From the NCBI GenBank assembly GCA_963573305.1, contig OY754334.1, positions 87,603,848 to 87,667,847 on the forward strand: a stretch of 64,000 nt of DNA. Reading direction: 5' to 3'. Source of the stretch: Pyrrhosoma nymphula (lineage: Eukaryota > Arthropoda > Insecta > Odonata > Coenagrionidae). Below the pieces are notes generated by a model. It had not been told where the DNA came from. It was given only the letters and a program-made list of their open reading frames with translations, and did no database searches. Positions 21,886 to 32,530 of the stretch are shown one piece after another. Positions within the stretch are counted from its first letter, which is position 1; each line of letters opens with the position of its first letter. Position numbers and translations under genes: made by a program.

Positions 21886-24061
21886 CTTCCAGGAAAGGTA
21901 ATATGCATGGCCTTACGATATGCGGGTTTGAAGGATGACGAATAAGGTAAGATGGGGTGCGAGGATGACCAAATAAGAGGGTAAAACAGTGTAGACATGA
22001 AGAGATATAAACAGAGGATAGTGGGGTACCACTGAGGAAGAAAGTAGGTTTTTAGACGATACTAAAAGAAGTCTGAAAAGGCGGTTCCTTTGAGGAACGC
22101 AAAAGAGGCATTTTTTTAGTAAATTGGAAACAAGAAAGAAAGATTTGTTGCTCCAACTGGAATGAAGAGATGGAGAAGAAATACTGAGCTAAAAATGAAA
22201 AAGTGTGGTAATCAGTAACTTTAGTTAAAAATACGTAGAGATGTAATTTTTACAGCGCATTCAAAATGACCTTTAGCTGGTGTAGTGATTTTAGAGCGAG
22301 GGCAGCAACTCAAACTCACACGGACATTTTAAGGGCATTAGCGGCGACACCAGTATTTGATCAGACAAAAACAGTCACTTGAGGCGTAACATCAGGTGGC
22401 GTCACCGGTCATGCAAGGATAAAGGAGTTCATTATCGTTCCCATATTCCCACTCCCCACGTCCCGTGCCACGGATTGCACTCCCAAATACACAAGCCGCG
22501 ATTCTCGCGGTGCAGACGCGTCACCCATTTGCGAAATTAATCCACCATCGGGAGACTTTCGAAATAAACATAGAAAACATCATGCAGCGGGGGCAGATAC
22601 AATGCGTATTACAACCTAGTCGCAGATCATCAAATATTACCACAAATATATCTGGAGGAAGGAATCAACATCAGCTCGGACACAGTCACAGAAGATATTC
22701 TCAATGTACTATATAATCTTGAGCCAATCCTGAGCAGGAATTAAGCCCGTTCGCTCAGAGGTCGCGTGACATCACTTGAGAATATCAAAGTTGTGTAGCT
22801 GCGAACTTGAAATTAGTAACGCAAATTAACGCCTCACATGATACACTTGAGTGTTTAAATAATTGTTCTGACGACCAAAACAAGGTAAGCGCTTTCAGAA
22901 AAGAGAAAAAAAAATGTATATGTCACATTCGTACTCGGTAAATATCATATCACCATCTCAGGGCATGTGTTATGATTATTACGAGCATTGAAATTACTAT
23001 AAAATAAATGAGAAACATTTTTCACGTTCTAGAGAGATACTTTATAATCAAGATTAGACACAAATTTAAATGAACAAATGCAAGTTTAACCGAATTTGAC
23101 TTTTTCAACGATAATTGTTTTTTTTGTTGTACAGAAGGCTTTAATTCACCAAGGTTATTGACAAAATTATATAAACGACACTAAATAAGAGTATATCAGC
23201 ATCGATGTTGAGGTACGAGGAATAAGGAGTTCAAATTACCACAACAGGATTTAAAAAAAAGTGAAAAACAAATTACTCAAAGCTTTCTTTAACTTGTAAA
23301 CAGAGCTCTTAAAGTCGTCAAAAACAAGAAAAAAAATCATCCATACCCTCAGATGGCATTTCAACAAGAACTATCAAAAGTGTCTTGGAAAAAATACGTG
23401 AATTTAGATAAATACATGGCAAGTAATCAACGTTATGTGGCGGACAGGGGCGCACTAAAACTAATCATAATCCAACGAAGTCAACTGTGGGTGGCTTCTG
23501 GGCTGCATAATATTACGGACATTGGGAATGTTGTATAAATTAAGGGCAGTGCAAAAAAAGAACTTCCGATAGTTCCGGAATTGAAAAACCCTACTGTCCG
23601 AGAACGGAAACAGGTCTTCAGAATGTGCAGATTGAGTAGGGGATTAAAAGGAGAAAAAGTGAAATAAGTGACGTGAAGGAAATATGGGCAGAGCGGGAGC
23701 GATAGAAGGCGACAAGAGATGACATTCCTGAATGAAGGAGAGAACGAAGTCTACCAGAGCGAGAGAGAGAGCGCGGAGAATAGGCGGCATGCATGTATGA
23801 ATGGATGGCTCGAGTTTAATCATGCCATTTGTTTGATGGGATCGCGTACTTTTTGACGGGTGGGTTGGGCTCGTTTGGAATGCGCAGCGAGATAGGAGGG
23901 GTTGTTTTCCGGGGATAACGCATGGGGAGAAAGGGCAAAAGGGAGTAGAAGGCCCTAGGAAATGGCTCAGGGAAAGAGGGGAGTAACACTCAAAAATGAA
24001 TCCCTTATTCATTGAGTTCCCTTGAGAACCACGCTACCAAATGAGAGCTGTAAAATCACAA
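21886..24061. other. no recognisable gene
   Basis: Purine-rich to about 22220, then A/T-rich. An 83-residue frame at 22465-22716 and a 61-residue frame at 23353-23538 carry no motif I know. Confidence 0.35.
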
Positions 24062-24480
24062 AATCATTATTAAAAATGGTAGTCTTCTGATTAAGACAGG
24101 ACCAGATGGGTGTTACCTAGTTCTATCTGAATTTTCCAAACGCAGTGGACACTTCCTAAGATTCCCTTCTTCATCACGGCATACGTCCTACCTCACTTCA
24201 TCCCATTCATAAAGCCTATTTTCTTCCCCGCTTACCCAATATCCTCCCCTCCATCACGGCCTTTAGCATCTCCTAGCTTCTTATTCCCTACTCCAGCAGA
24301 CTTGCACTAACTCCTCCTGATGTCATCCATCACCCTCTTATCCTCAAAAACCAAGATTAGGTTTTCTTCGTCGATATTCCACTCCCCTTATTGAACCTTC
24401 TCCTTCCTTCCCCGCACCTACATCTTAAACGCCTCTCTATTCTCATATACTCTTCTCAGAGTGCAGATACGGAACCCAGG
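24062..24480 (-). mobile_element. RTE-A 3' end, degenerate copy
   Basis: A decayed terminus (atggtagtcttctgattaag at 24077) follows an attatt tail. It is followed by catacgtcctacctcacttc, cataaagcctattttcttcc and the pyrimidine block. The far end includes cacctacatcttaaacgcct and ctcttctcagagtgcagata, complements of the EAFEMW and TLRKED segments. Coding strand is minus. Several internal deletions are apparent. Confidence 0.6.
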
Positions 24481-25735
24481 GAATTACAAGAGCTAAGTAC
24501 AGGAGGTTGCCAGCCGCTATTTAAAAAGATAATTTATAATGCATGGTTCAGGCTTTCATTTATCATAAATGTGGCAGATTAATAATATTAAGCAACTTGT
24601 ACCTTACTAAATCTAGTATATTTTAAGTTAAAATATGAACATTAAAACTTTTATAAAAACATTGAAGATCATGGCTGGTAACTGAGTATAATGAGTATTT
24701 AGACCGGGAAATAGAAAGCTTTATTATATAAATGTTGTGTATGTCCAGTGTTTCGCACACCTTTCATTGAGCTTCTTGAGAATTAAGAAGATATTTAATC
24801 GTAGGCCAGGAACTTTTATCAGAAAGTAAGAGAGACAAAAGGCCAACATAAGACAATGACATTGACCAACGTCGATCGGGCAAAAAAAATCATTTCAGCA
24901 AATTTCATTTTCGTAAAAAAAACCGGTTACAGCATGAAGAAAGTTTTGACGTAAGTACATTAGCGAATGACGCATTAACAGAGAAAGAGTATTCAGAATA
25001 AAGAATTCACATAAAAAATGGACGTCAGGTACCGTCATTACGTAGTTAAAGAGGAAAACCGCAACGAAACCATGGTCGGCTAATGTAGACAAATGAGGCA
25101 AAAAATCGCAACATATTTTTCGCCCAATCCACTTATGAAATTTTCAAACGAAAGGAGATCGTCAATGAATAAGAACCCAAGTTTTCTAATTCGGGCACGA
25201 ATTCTGGCAAAGAAATCATTTATCACGGCGACACTTTCGTGGCGGTGAACACCAGCCTCCAGAGTGACTGGAAAACTTAAGAGAGACAGGCGAAGAGAGA
25301 TCATCGTGGAAAATTTTCACCAACAAGTGGGTGAAGTTGAGGCTCGGCATGGTGCATGACAAGATAAAATAAACAGCACACAGCATCAAGCCAGCCAGGA
25401 CTCGTTTATCACATGCGCGCCCAAGACTTGGCTGTTAGACTGTTTACTTTTTGGAGATTTCTCTTCTTGAGAAGCAGTTTCAATAGCAACCCAGACCAAA
25501 TTCCGTGCGTTTTTATGCGTCGTGAAGAGCGGAAACTCTACGACTGAGTTCATTACTTGTAATTGGTGGTCACTAGCGTGACTTGATGGAACCGATATAT
25601 ACTTAAAATGGAACACATGAACTTGGAGACTCTCGTAGGAGGATAAAAAATCACGACTCCGGTTTCAACAACGGCCGCAAAATTTATAACAAGGTTTTTT
25701 TACTTTAGGCGAAACCCCTCTAAGGAAGAACATAT
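24481..25735. other. no recognisable gene
   Basis: A/T-rich. Short minus-strand frames at 24895-25304 lack recognisable motifs. Confidence 0.35.
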
Positions 25736-26255
25736 GTTAACAATTATTATTATTATAAGGGCAATCTACTACTTAAGGTCGGTTTACATGGAAATACGTG
25801 TAAATCTTCTAGATTTTTACCGGTGAACACCTCTATACACCTACAGAATTTTTCTTAATCTCAGCATACGTCCTCCCGTCCATAAAACCTATTCTCTTCC
25901 TTTTTCTTTCTCACTTACCCAACATTTCCCCCTCTATCACGGCTTAGCATTCCTTCGCCTCTCATTACCTTTTCCATCAACCTACTCCGTCTCATCCTAA
26001 TCTCCTCCAGAAGTTTCCTTTCCTCACCCACAATACCAAGAACTTCCTCATTTGTCTTCCTTTCCGTGCCCCACACTTTCTCCATCCTCATCCACACATC
26101 TCATGCACCTTCTCGTCCTCTTTCCTCAAAATCCACGTCCCTGCACCATACAACCGTACACTCCATAATTAACTCTTCGCCAGTCCCTTCTTAGCATTCT
26201 TCCGCTAAATCCCCGTCACCAGCTACCACCTATTTCTAAGCGCTTCTTTTGCTAT
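25736..26255 (-). mobile_element. RTE-A copy, one of the more complete
   Basis: Starts with an attattattatta tail and gcaatctactacttaaggtc. The minus strand codes, in one 60-residue frame (25915-26097), MWMRMEKVWGTERKTNEEVL and GIVGEERKLLEEIRMRRSRL, then MEKVMRGEGML. These are the RTE-type tail blocks. Upstream pieces (cctcaaaatccacgtccctg, caccatacaaccgtacactc) complement the YGAETWTLR thumb. The copy ends near 26255. Stops and shifts separate the frames. Confidence 0.75.
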
Positions 26256-26819
26256 CAAAATTCTTCTGCTATGCAATTGCTACCATATGTAAACAATAAT
26301 AACCTGAAAACGATGCAAATATTCCAACAATGATGATCTCCGCCGGCTCATGGGGAATGTTTGGGACGCGTGGGGCACCCTGTCTCATATCAAGCACGCA
26401 CTTTTGCGAGTGCCGGAACCCTTTTCTTTCTAAACGCTCCCGAGAGGGAGGAAAAAATCAATTACGGCCCTTATGTCTCCGAACCAATTCCGCCGGGATG
26501 AGCCCACTTCTTCCGAGATATACGATCCAATTTGGGCATCTGAATTTCCTGCACGGCGCACTGGAGCTGCCCGGGCAGGGACTAGAGGGAGTGAGAGAGC
26601 AACGCAATAAACCCAAAGAGCTCTCAAAAAAATCTTCCTCCCTCCGCGGAGCGCCCTGAGAGCGAATCCATGCTTTAGGGCCGAGGCACGACCTCCTCCG
26701 ACATGAGAAGGAAGCATATCGGATTACTTCCGGATCGCAGCTCCTCTCCCTTGCTCTGAAAGGGGGTCCCCTTCGCGGAATGTCTGTCTTCCACATTAGG
26801 GGGCCGACAGCCACCGTTG
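26256..26819. other. no recognisable gene; G/C-richer from about 26330
   Basis: Overlapping frames of 109, 95 and 163 residues lie on both strands, without recognisable domains. I see no basis for choosing one. Confidence 0.35.
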
Positions 26820-26900
26820 TGCGCCATGATCTGGTTGGTGGGAGTACGAGTTTCCCATCTCGAGGGTGCGGGTCAGAATTAAAGGTAGGGACCGATGGCA
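26820..26900 (+). mobile_element. tRNA-derived SINE head
   Basis: The plus strand reads gatctggttggtgggagtac, gagtttcccatctcgagggt and gcgggtcagaattaaag. This resembles a tRNA A box (TGGTTGGTGGGAG) and a decayed B box (GGGTCAGAATTAAA for GGTTCGAATCC). The middle (cccatctcgagg.tgcggg) is shared with the copy at 27895, so the two are members of one SINE family. The downstream limit is unclear. Confidence 0.5.
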
Positions 26901-27894
26901 TTTTCGCTGGCGGCGTAGACGTAATGAAAGGTTCCTCATGCATATTCACGGCTTTGAAATAAGAATAATTATCATAAGTTTTCGCTTGGGTTTTGTGAAA
27001 ATATTAAAGACGATAATGGATGAATATTTGATGTAATTTCATAACACCATCGGCAACAATGGTTTGGGGCATAGAAATTATATGAGGATTTGGTGTCTTA
27101 ATATCTCAATGTATTCCCTAGAGAGTGGGAGATGAGGAGACTTGCTACATCAAGGTAATGCCGATATGTGCCTAATTATCTGTCATTTATGCCACACACG
27201 ACGAAAAAAAAAGCATCAGGCTACATAAATCGACAACACAAGAACCGATTTCGCTCCAAAGAGGATATCGGTCGTAACGGTGAGCCGAAAATTGCCAGCG
27301 GCGGCGCCCACCGCTAGCTTTAATTCCGGAAATTTTACAGATGATTCAATGGAATACCAATTCGTACTTTAGTTTTAAGTGTATAGCACTTCAAGTGCAA
27401 TACTCCGTCCGTAGGGTTGGATAAGAAACTGTTGTCCCCTGGGCGCCCTTCGTTAAGAGTTGGCTAACGCTCACGGGTTCTTTCTCTCCATCCTTCCTCC
27501 ATTCCCCCTAAAACCCTTGCCAGATCAACCTATCCACCAATCTTTTATGGCGTCAATGACTCAGATGACAATCGCCTCTCCCAAACAGCCTGTCACCCTT
27601 GTGGCGCTGGGAGATGGGTGCAAGATTCCAGTGCTCTGAACATGGGAGAGTTTGAGGACGCCCACGGGTGTACAGAACCACAAAAATCCTAAACTTGCGA
27701 CTACAATGAGTAATCTTCGGTCGTTGGGTCGCTGACGGCAAGATTGAAAGACAGGTTAGACCAGGACCAGTCACAAACACGTCAAAGGCGTTTCTTGCGA
27801 AAGTTCACGATGCCTTCCAAATCCGTAATGACTCACGGAATGGAGATTAAATGTATGGTGATTAGGAGGAGCTGGTAATTGAACAGAGACATTT
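26901..27894. other. no recognisable gene
   Basis: A/T-rich, with a minus-strand frame of 75 residues (27553-27780) that has no known motif. Confidence 0.35.
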
Positions 27895-27980
27895 CTGGGG
27901 ATTGTGCTACGATGGCAAGAGCACCGGCTTCCCATGTCGAGGATGCGGGCTCGAGTTCCGGCAGTGGTGGGGATATTTCA
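27895..27980 (+). mobile_element. tRNA-derived SINE head
   Basis: The plus strand reads ctacgatggcaagagcacc, ggcttcccatgtcgaggatg and cgggctcgagttccggcag. The A-box-like GATGGCAAGAG and B-box-like GGGCTCGAGTTCC are spaced as in a tRNA. It is clearly related to the copy at 26820. The body after the head is not recognisable, so the 3' limit is open. Confidence 0.55.
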
Positions 27981-29639
27981 GCGGAAATCCGGTCTTGAGG
28001 AGGACAAATTTTATATTTTCACATATTATATATTCCGGTCATGAGGAGGACAAGGTTAGTACTTCGTCCAAAAGACGTAATTTAACGTCAGACGATTCCG
28101 TAAAACTGTGGACCGACTGAGAATTCCGACGCAAGGTTTTCTACACCTTAATAAAGCCCTCTCCTTAACTAACTTACAACCTATGCCAACCTTCCCAAGG
28201 ACATAAGTGACCTAAGTTGACGGCGGCCTCCCATTAAAACTACCACCTGGCATAATCATCAAAGGTTTTCCGCCAATAAAGGCAGATTACAAGAAAGTTA
28301 CTTTTGAATCTTTTATTTTCCATTTACTTCTTCCAATTTTCTTCCAATCAGTTAGCATATCCTTTCGCATCTATTTCATAGACTATCTCAAATATTTTAT
28401 TTCCCTGCTTGCCGTCTAACTTATCCATTGTTTGCTGCTTCCTTCCCAATGTACTCAACATTCTCCTTGTCGGTATAAGAATAACGGGCCGCAGAACCAT
28501 GCGACGAACGAGGAAGGAGCCTTACCGCTATCGTGCCATGATCTAAGTAAGGGGCTCTCAGCGGCAAAACTTTCCAAAACACCACCATTTTGGCATACGG
28601 TTTCTACGCTAACTCAATTCTCGCTATCCAACCGGCAAAAGTAATAAAAATCATCCTCCAGCTCGAGAGTTAGGATGGCGTTAATGAGGATATCACTTTG
28701 GGAGGTAAAAATCCCCGCGGAGTCTCTAAGGAGTTGGTACACATTCTGGTTGTGGCTGGAGTGGCGATGGTGTCATTGAGTATATGTTATATATGCAATA
28801 ATATTTCCAGTAAAAAAAAATCTTGGACCTAATTTCACTAAGGTGCATCTGTTTATGCGTTGGAACGGACCATACAGGCAGTAATGGGCATGGTCTAAGA
28901 ATCATATTTTATTTTATTTCCCTTAATAAAAGTAAGTTATAACTAAAGTTTTCGGCGCGGTATCCGAAATTCAGGCGAAGTGTTATTGAAATATATTTTT
29001 ATCGAAAAAAATGGACGGCATGAAACCTTGACATATGTTATCAACAATTACAATAAAAAGAAAGTTACTATTTCAAGTTTAGAAGAAAATCTGCACGTAT
29101 GTAGTCAAATTATGTATTATGAAATATATCTCATGTGCCATAAGGCTACGTGTAAAAACAGCACCGAATTGCGAAAAAACCAAATCGGTCAAATGCCATT
29201 TTTTTCAATTTTATCTATGGATCTAATGTCAACACGAATGCAAAGTTTCAAGTAAATCTGCACATGAACAAAAATAGTCCCAACCACTTTAACACGACTG
29301 TGACAGGGCTGGAGAGGAAAAAAGGGAAAAAAAGAACTTGAACAGGAGAAAGGGGAATGTCGATGCCTATAGATTGTGGGAGAGAGAGGAAGAAAGGGAT
29401 TGAGGGAATTAGGCAATCAAGTGTCAAACGGAGCTTACTTGGACCTAGTGGCGTCATCTTCCTTCAACAATTCCACAAGGTGTAAATGAAGTGAACTTCG
29501 CTCTCCTGTCCACATCCGAAAATCGACATCAGAAGGCCTTCATGGAATGTTTCTCGAAAGCATCGTAGTCGACTGCATTTACAACATGATGCTCAATAAT
29601 CCGAGATCGAACCTGAGGCACTCTATGCGCGATACATCG
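27981..29639. other. no recognisable gene
   Basis: Mixed sequence. A purine-rich plus strand around 29300-29400 produces serine/proline-rich frames on the other strand. Nothing I can support as a gene. Confidence 0.35.
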
Positions 29640-30003
29640 GGTACATGACACAAGGTAATCCATTTTTTTTTCTTATGAATCCTTTATGAAATTGTATTGT
29701 ACAGCATTGTGTTGCTTTATTGATGTAGTTGTGTCGAATGATGTCCCCGGAATATGACCTCTTTTAATTTATCTTATAATTGTGTTTTTATTAATTAAAT
29801 TTATTACTTTTATTTAGTTTTGTATTGGACCTGGATTTTTTTGCAATTTTAGTATGCATTTTGTAATATTTGCAATTTTGCTGTTTATTATTTGCATTTG
29901 TAATTTGCAATTTTGAATTTTATCATCTATAATTTGTTATGTTCTTAAAGGCCTCCAGCGCCTACAAGAATAAACATTACTACTATACCTACTGCTACTA
30001 TTA
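29640..30003 (+). mobile_element. possible LINE 3' end (unassigned family)
   Basis: A T-rich untranslated-like stretch ends in aaaggcctccagcgcctac, aagaataaacattactact and a tail of imperfect act repeats. A T-rich 3' UTR, a short GC-rich hairpin-like block, an AATAAA-like signal and a microsatellite tail are typical of insect LINE 3' ends. No coding similarity was found upstream, so the assignment is tentative. Confidence 0.35.
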
Positions 30004-30681
30004 CAAGATTCTTAAATGTTGAAGAAATGAAAATTCCATTTATCGGGTGATGTCATATCAAATTATTTTCTTTATTTAACACACTCAAATGCACGCTACT
30101 TTAAAATTTTTCAACACAAGAGGTGACGTTGGTTACAATTATGGAGTTCTAGAAATGCTCACACCAACCAAAAATCATGTGAGAATCACGGTAGCACTTA
30201 AATTTTCAGGCATAAGTTACTTAGGCACATACCTTATCAGTATTTAAACAGTTGCATAATCCCTATACTGACCTAGAAATTTATAATGTAATTGATGGCC
30301 AGCTGCATGGTTTAACAGAAATTCACAAGAAGAGGTAATATATACTGATTAAGTAATAGAAAGTTGATACCTTTCAAGCAATTAATTACCAATTTTAATT
30401 ATTAAACAGAATAATAATTGTTAATAGGATAATTGTCCGTCACTAGCATATCTGTCGTCAAGTTGAGCTATCTCCCAAGATAATAAAACAAAATGGATTA
30501 ATACTAACACAACTTACTCTACTTGATAACACACTGCACATATAGTTTCACAGCGTACGCGTGTAAAATGCCATCCTTTACATCGCCGTAAAAAGTTAAC
30601 ACTGAGATGCAAACTCTTCATTTAATACACTTTTAGTTTGAAAACCCTCCCGGAATTAGCTCTGTACTCAGGATTTTCAAC
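30004..30681. other. no recognisable gene
   Basis: A/T-rich sequence with no frames of note. Confidence 0.4.
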
Positions 30682-30884
30682 CACCTGAAATACTGAACTC
30701 TATATTCTCACGCGTTACTTTGTAAAATTCCATATTGACAGAATCAATACAAACTTTATAAATTTTACAATTGATTTTATTCAATACGACCGGTTTCGTC
30801 GAAAAAGAGACGAAACCGGTCGTATTGAATAAAATCCATTGTAAAATTTACAAAGTGTGTATTGATTCTGTCACCTGAAATACT
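30682..30884. mobile_element. long palindrome with Penelope-like core, flanked by 13-bp direct repeats
   Basis: Two 65-base arms (30736-30800 and 30809-30873) are inverted copies separated by 8 bases (gaaaaaga). Each arm starts at the centre with gacgaaaccggtcgtattga and ends gtattgattctgtca. The block GAAACCGGTCG is a hallmark of arthropod repeats derived from Penelope-like elements, where it forms the 3' half of a hammerhead ribozyme. Here the 5' half (CUGANGA plus stem II) is missing. Direct repeats cacctgaaatact at 30682-30694 and 30872-30884 bracket the structure and overlap the last two bases of the right arm, so they may be a target-site duplication. Confidence 0.65.
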
Positions 30885-31679
30885 ACGTACACTGCTATGG
30901 TATGGCAACGAATTTCCGCACCGTCAAAGAGGGAGACTACGTCCTCAAAATGAAACACCCATTTCCCAAACTCCTATTTCTTCCTTAATCCCGGGGGGGG
31001 GGGGGGGGGGGGGGGAGTTCTCCTTTGGGCGAAGATGGCGAGCAAGAGTTCCCGTGGTCGACCCTCCTTTGGAAACCGCAGGGCCCCTCGCCTTGAGTGT
31101 CTCTTGTTGCGGTTTCCGAAAGGGAGAGATAGAGCAACACATCACAATCCCGCCCCTCCGTCTTATTTACTTCCCTCCTGCCCACTCCGAGAGCTTTTAC
31201 GCCCCGCGCCATCTTGAGAGCGCGACCCCTCGACAAAAACCCTACCCTGTGACGCTCATGGCCACCTTTAACTCAACCGGCCCTGACCAGACCATTAAAA
31301 TACTCCCACGCAGTACCTTCCAACAGCGCCTTTCCCTTGCCCTCTTCCACGAAGCAACGACTATGGCACTTCTCCTGCATGGTGAATTACGGGCAAAGGA
31401 TCGCGCACACTCTTTCTCGACAGTCCACATTCACGAAGCGGATAACTGCAGAGGGCGTGCGGGATCCGAAATACTGCACGTATTCACAGGCCTAGGTGAG
31501 CTCGACGTTTACCGCCGGACAAGCCATTATCTACTAGGTGATTCAAGAAGTACAACTAACTGTGAACTTTCAGCGCAATTTTAATACTTTACTTTTATAA
31601 TATTTTTTTTTAAAACGTGGGAAGTACTACAGACAGGAGATAAATTAAACCTTGAATACCGGAATAAATTTCGTTGAAT
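30885..31679. other. no supported gene; 23-base G run at 30993-31015
   Basis: A run of 23 G (30993-31015) interrupts the region. A 240-codon plus-strand frame (30862-31584) crosses both the end of the palindrome and the G run, and has overlapping frames on both strands. I see no domain in it. The G run could form a G-quadruplex, and its exact length is a likely assembly error. Confidence 0.4.
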
Positions 31680-31925
31680 AAAACTGATGACATCAAGCTT
31701 GACCTCGTAGAAATTATAGATATCCATGGAGAGAAAACTACATTTTTTTATTTCCACAAATCTTTATTACGCTGGCACGACGCGCGTTTCACCACACTGT
31801 GGCATACTCATGTGCTTACTTTTGGCAAACTTAGGCACATGAGTATGCCACAGTGTGGTGAAACGCGCGTCGTGCCAGCGTAATAAAGTTTTGTAGAAAT
31901 AACAAAGGTGGTTTTCTCATGACGA
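31680..31925. mobile_element. foldback element with inverted hammerhead-like termini
   Basis: Two 66-base arms (31750-31815 and 31835-31900), nearly perfect inverted copies, flank a 19-base loop. The sequence just before the left arm (aagcttgacctcgtagaaat, tatagatatccatgg) matches the sequence before the left arm of the element at 52800 (aggcttgacttcgtggaagt, gatagatatccat), so the two are one family. Each arm carries the hammerhead-like motif annotated separately at 31834-31876. No protein is encoded. The likely origin is two inverted copies of the end of a Penelope-like element. Confidence 0.65.
31834..31876 (+). ncRNA. hammerhead-ribozyme-like motif, probably decayed
   Basis: In order: helix I strand GGCAC (31834-31838); core ATGAGTA (31839-31845, compare CUGANGA); stem II CCAC-agt-GTGG (31848-31858); GAAA core (31860-31863); a very short helix III (A-C ... 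G-T, loop GCGC); GTC (31869-31871) as cleavage triplet; then GTGCC (31872-31876), which pairs perfectly with GGCAC. This is the layout of a type I hammerhead. The CUGANGA box is altered at C3 and G8, so activity is doubtful. The opposite arm holds the same motif on the minus strand. Hammerheads with very short helix III are known in Penelope-like elements. Confidence 0.45.
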
Positions 31926-32339
31926 ATAATTTTGTTGATTTTAAAGTTATTAAGTAATAAACTGGACCAAATATCATTAAGAGACATTTTTTCCAACATA
32001 AAAATCACGGGAAGGAAGTACTTGTAACAATATTAGATTTGTAGAATGAATAGTATAAACCACAACGAGGATAGTGTGTAAGTGCGAGCTGATGTCATAT
32101 GGTATCACTAAGCGGTCGAGGGTCAAGTGATCAAAAGAAGAGTTCTGCAAAGAGAGAACACATTATTAGAACCCTGGTTAAATAAATTACGATTATTTAA
32201 TAAGGACTTTAACGTACAGAGTGGAAAACAGAAAATGTGAGATTAATTAAGCAGTCCAAAGAGACATTTTGCTATGAGAGAACATATTATACAAAACCTG
32301 GGTAAATATATTAATAGACTTTAGTTATAAATTTAATAC
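31926..32339. other. no recognisable gene
   Basis: A/T-rich sequence. Two loosely similar segments (aagagagaacacattattag near 32150 and tgagagaacatattata near 32275) may be a diverged direct repeat. Confidence 0.3.
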
Positions 32340-32530
32340 AGAGTCAAATCTTGTACGGTGATGAAACGCGAAACTTAAGAAGAAAGGATGGCATCAGTAT
32401 GAAGGAGTTCGTGGGTTGATTTAGGAAAAGTATGGAGAAAGTACGATGAGGGAAAAGCAATGGAAAAATGCTGGTAAAGATAATTGACGACAGCAACATG
32501 CGAGGGGGAATCAGAAGGTTGACAACTATT
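32340..32530 (+). pseudogene. degenerate RTE-like reverse transcriptase tail
   Basis: The plus strand gives GDETRNLRRKDG, then after shifts FRKSMEKVR and GKMLVKIID, a weak match to the order ETWTLRRKDE, RRMEKVRW, GKMLxxII of the RTE tail. Stops are frequent. No 3' terminus is visible. It could belong to RTE-A or a relative. Confidence 0.4.

Noticed and set aside
30862..31584. 240-codon plus-strand open frame
   Set aside because: It starts inside a transposon palindrome, crosses a 23-G run (glycine tract by composition) and has competing frames on both strands. No domain.
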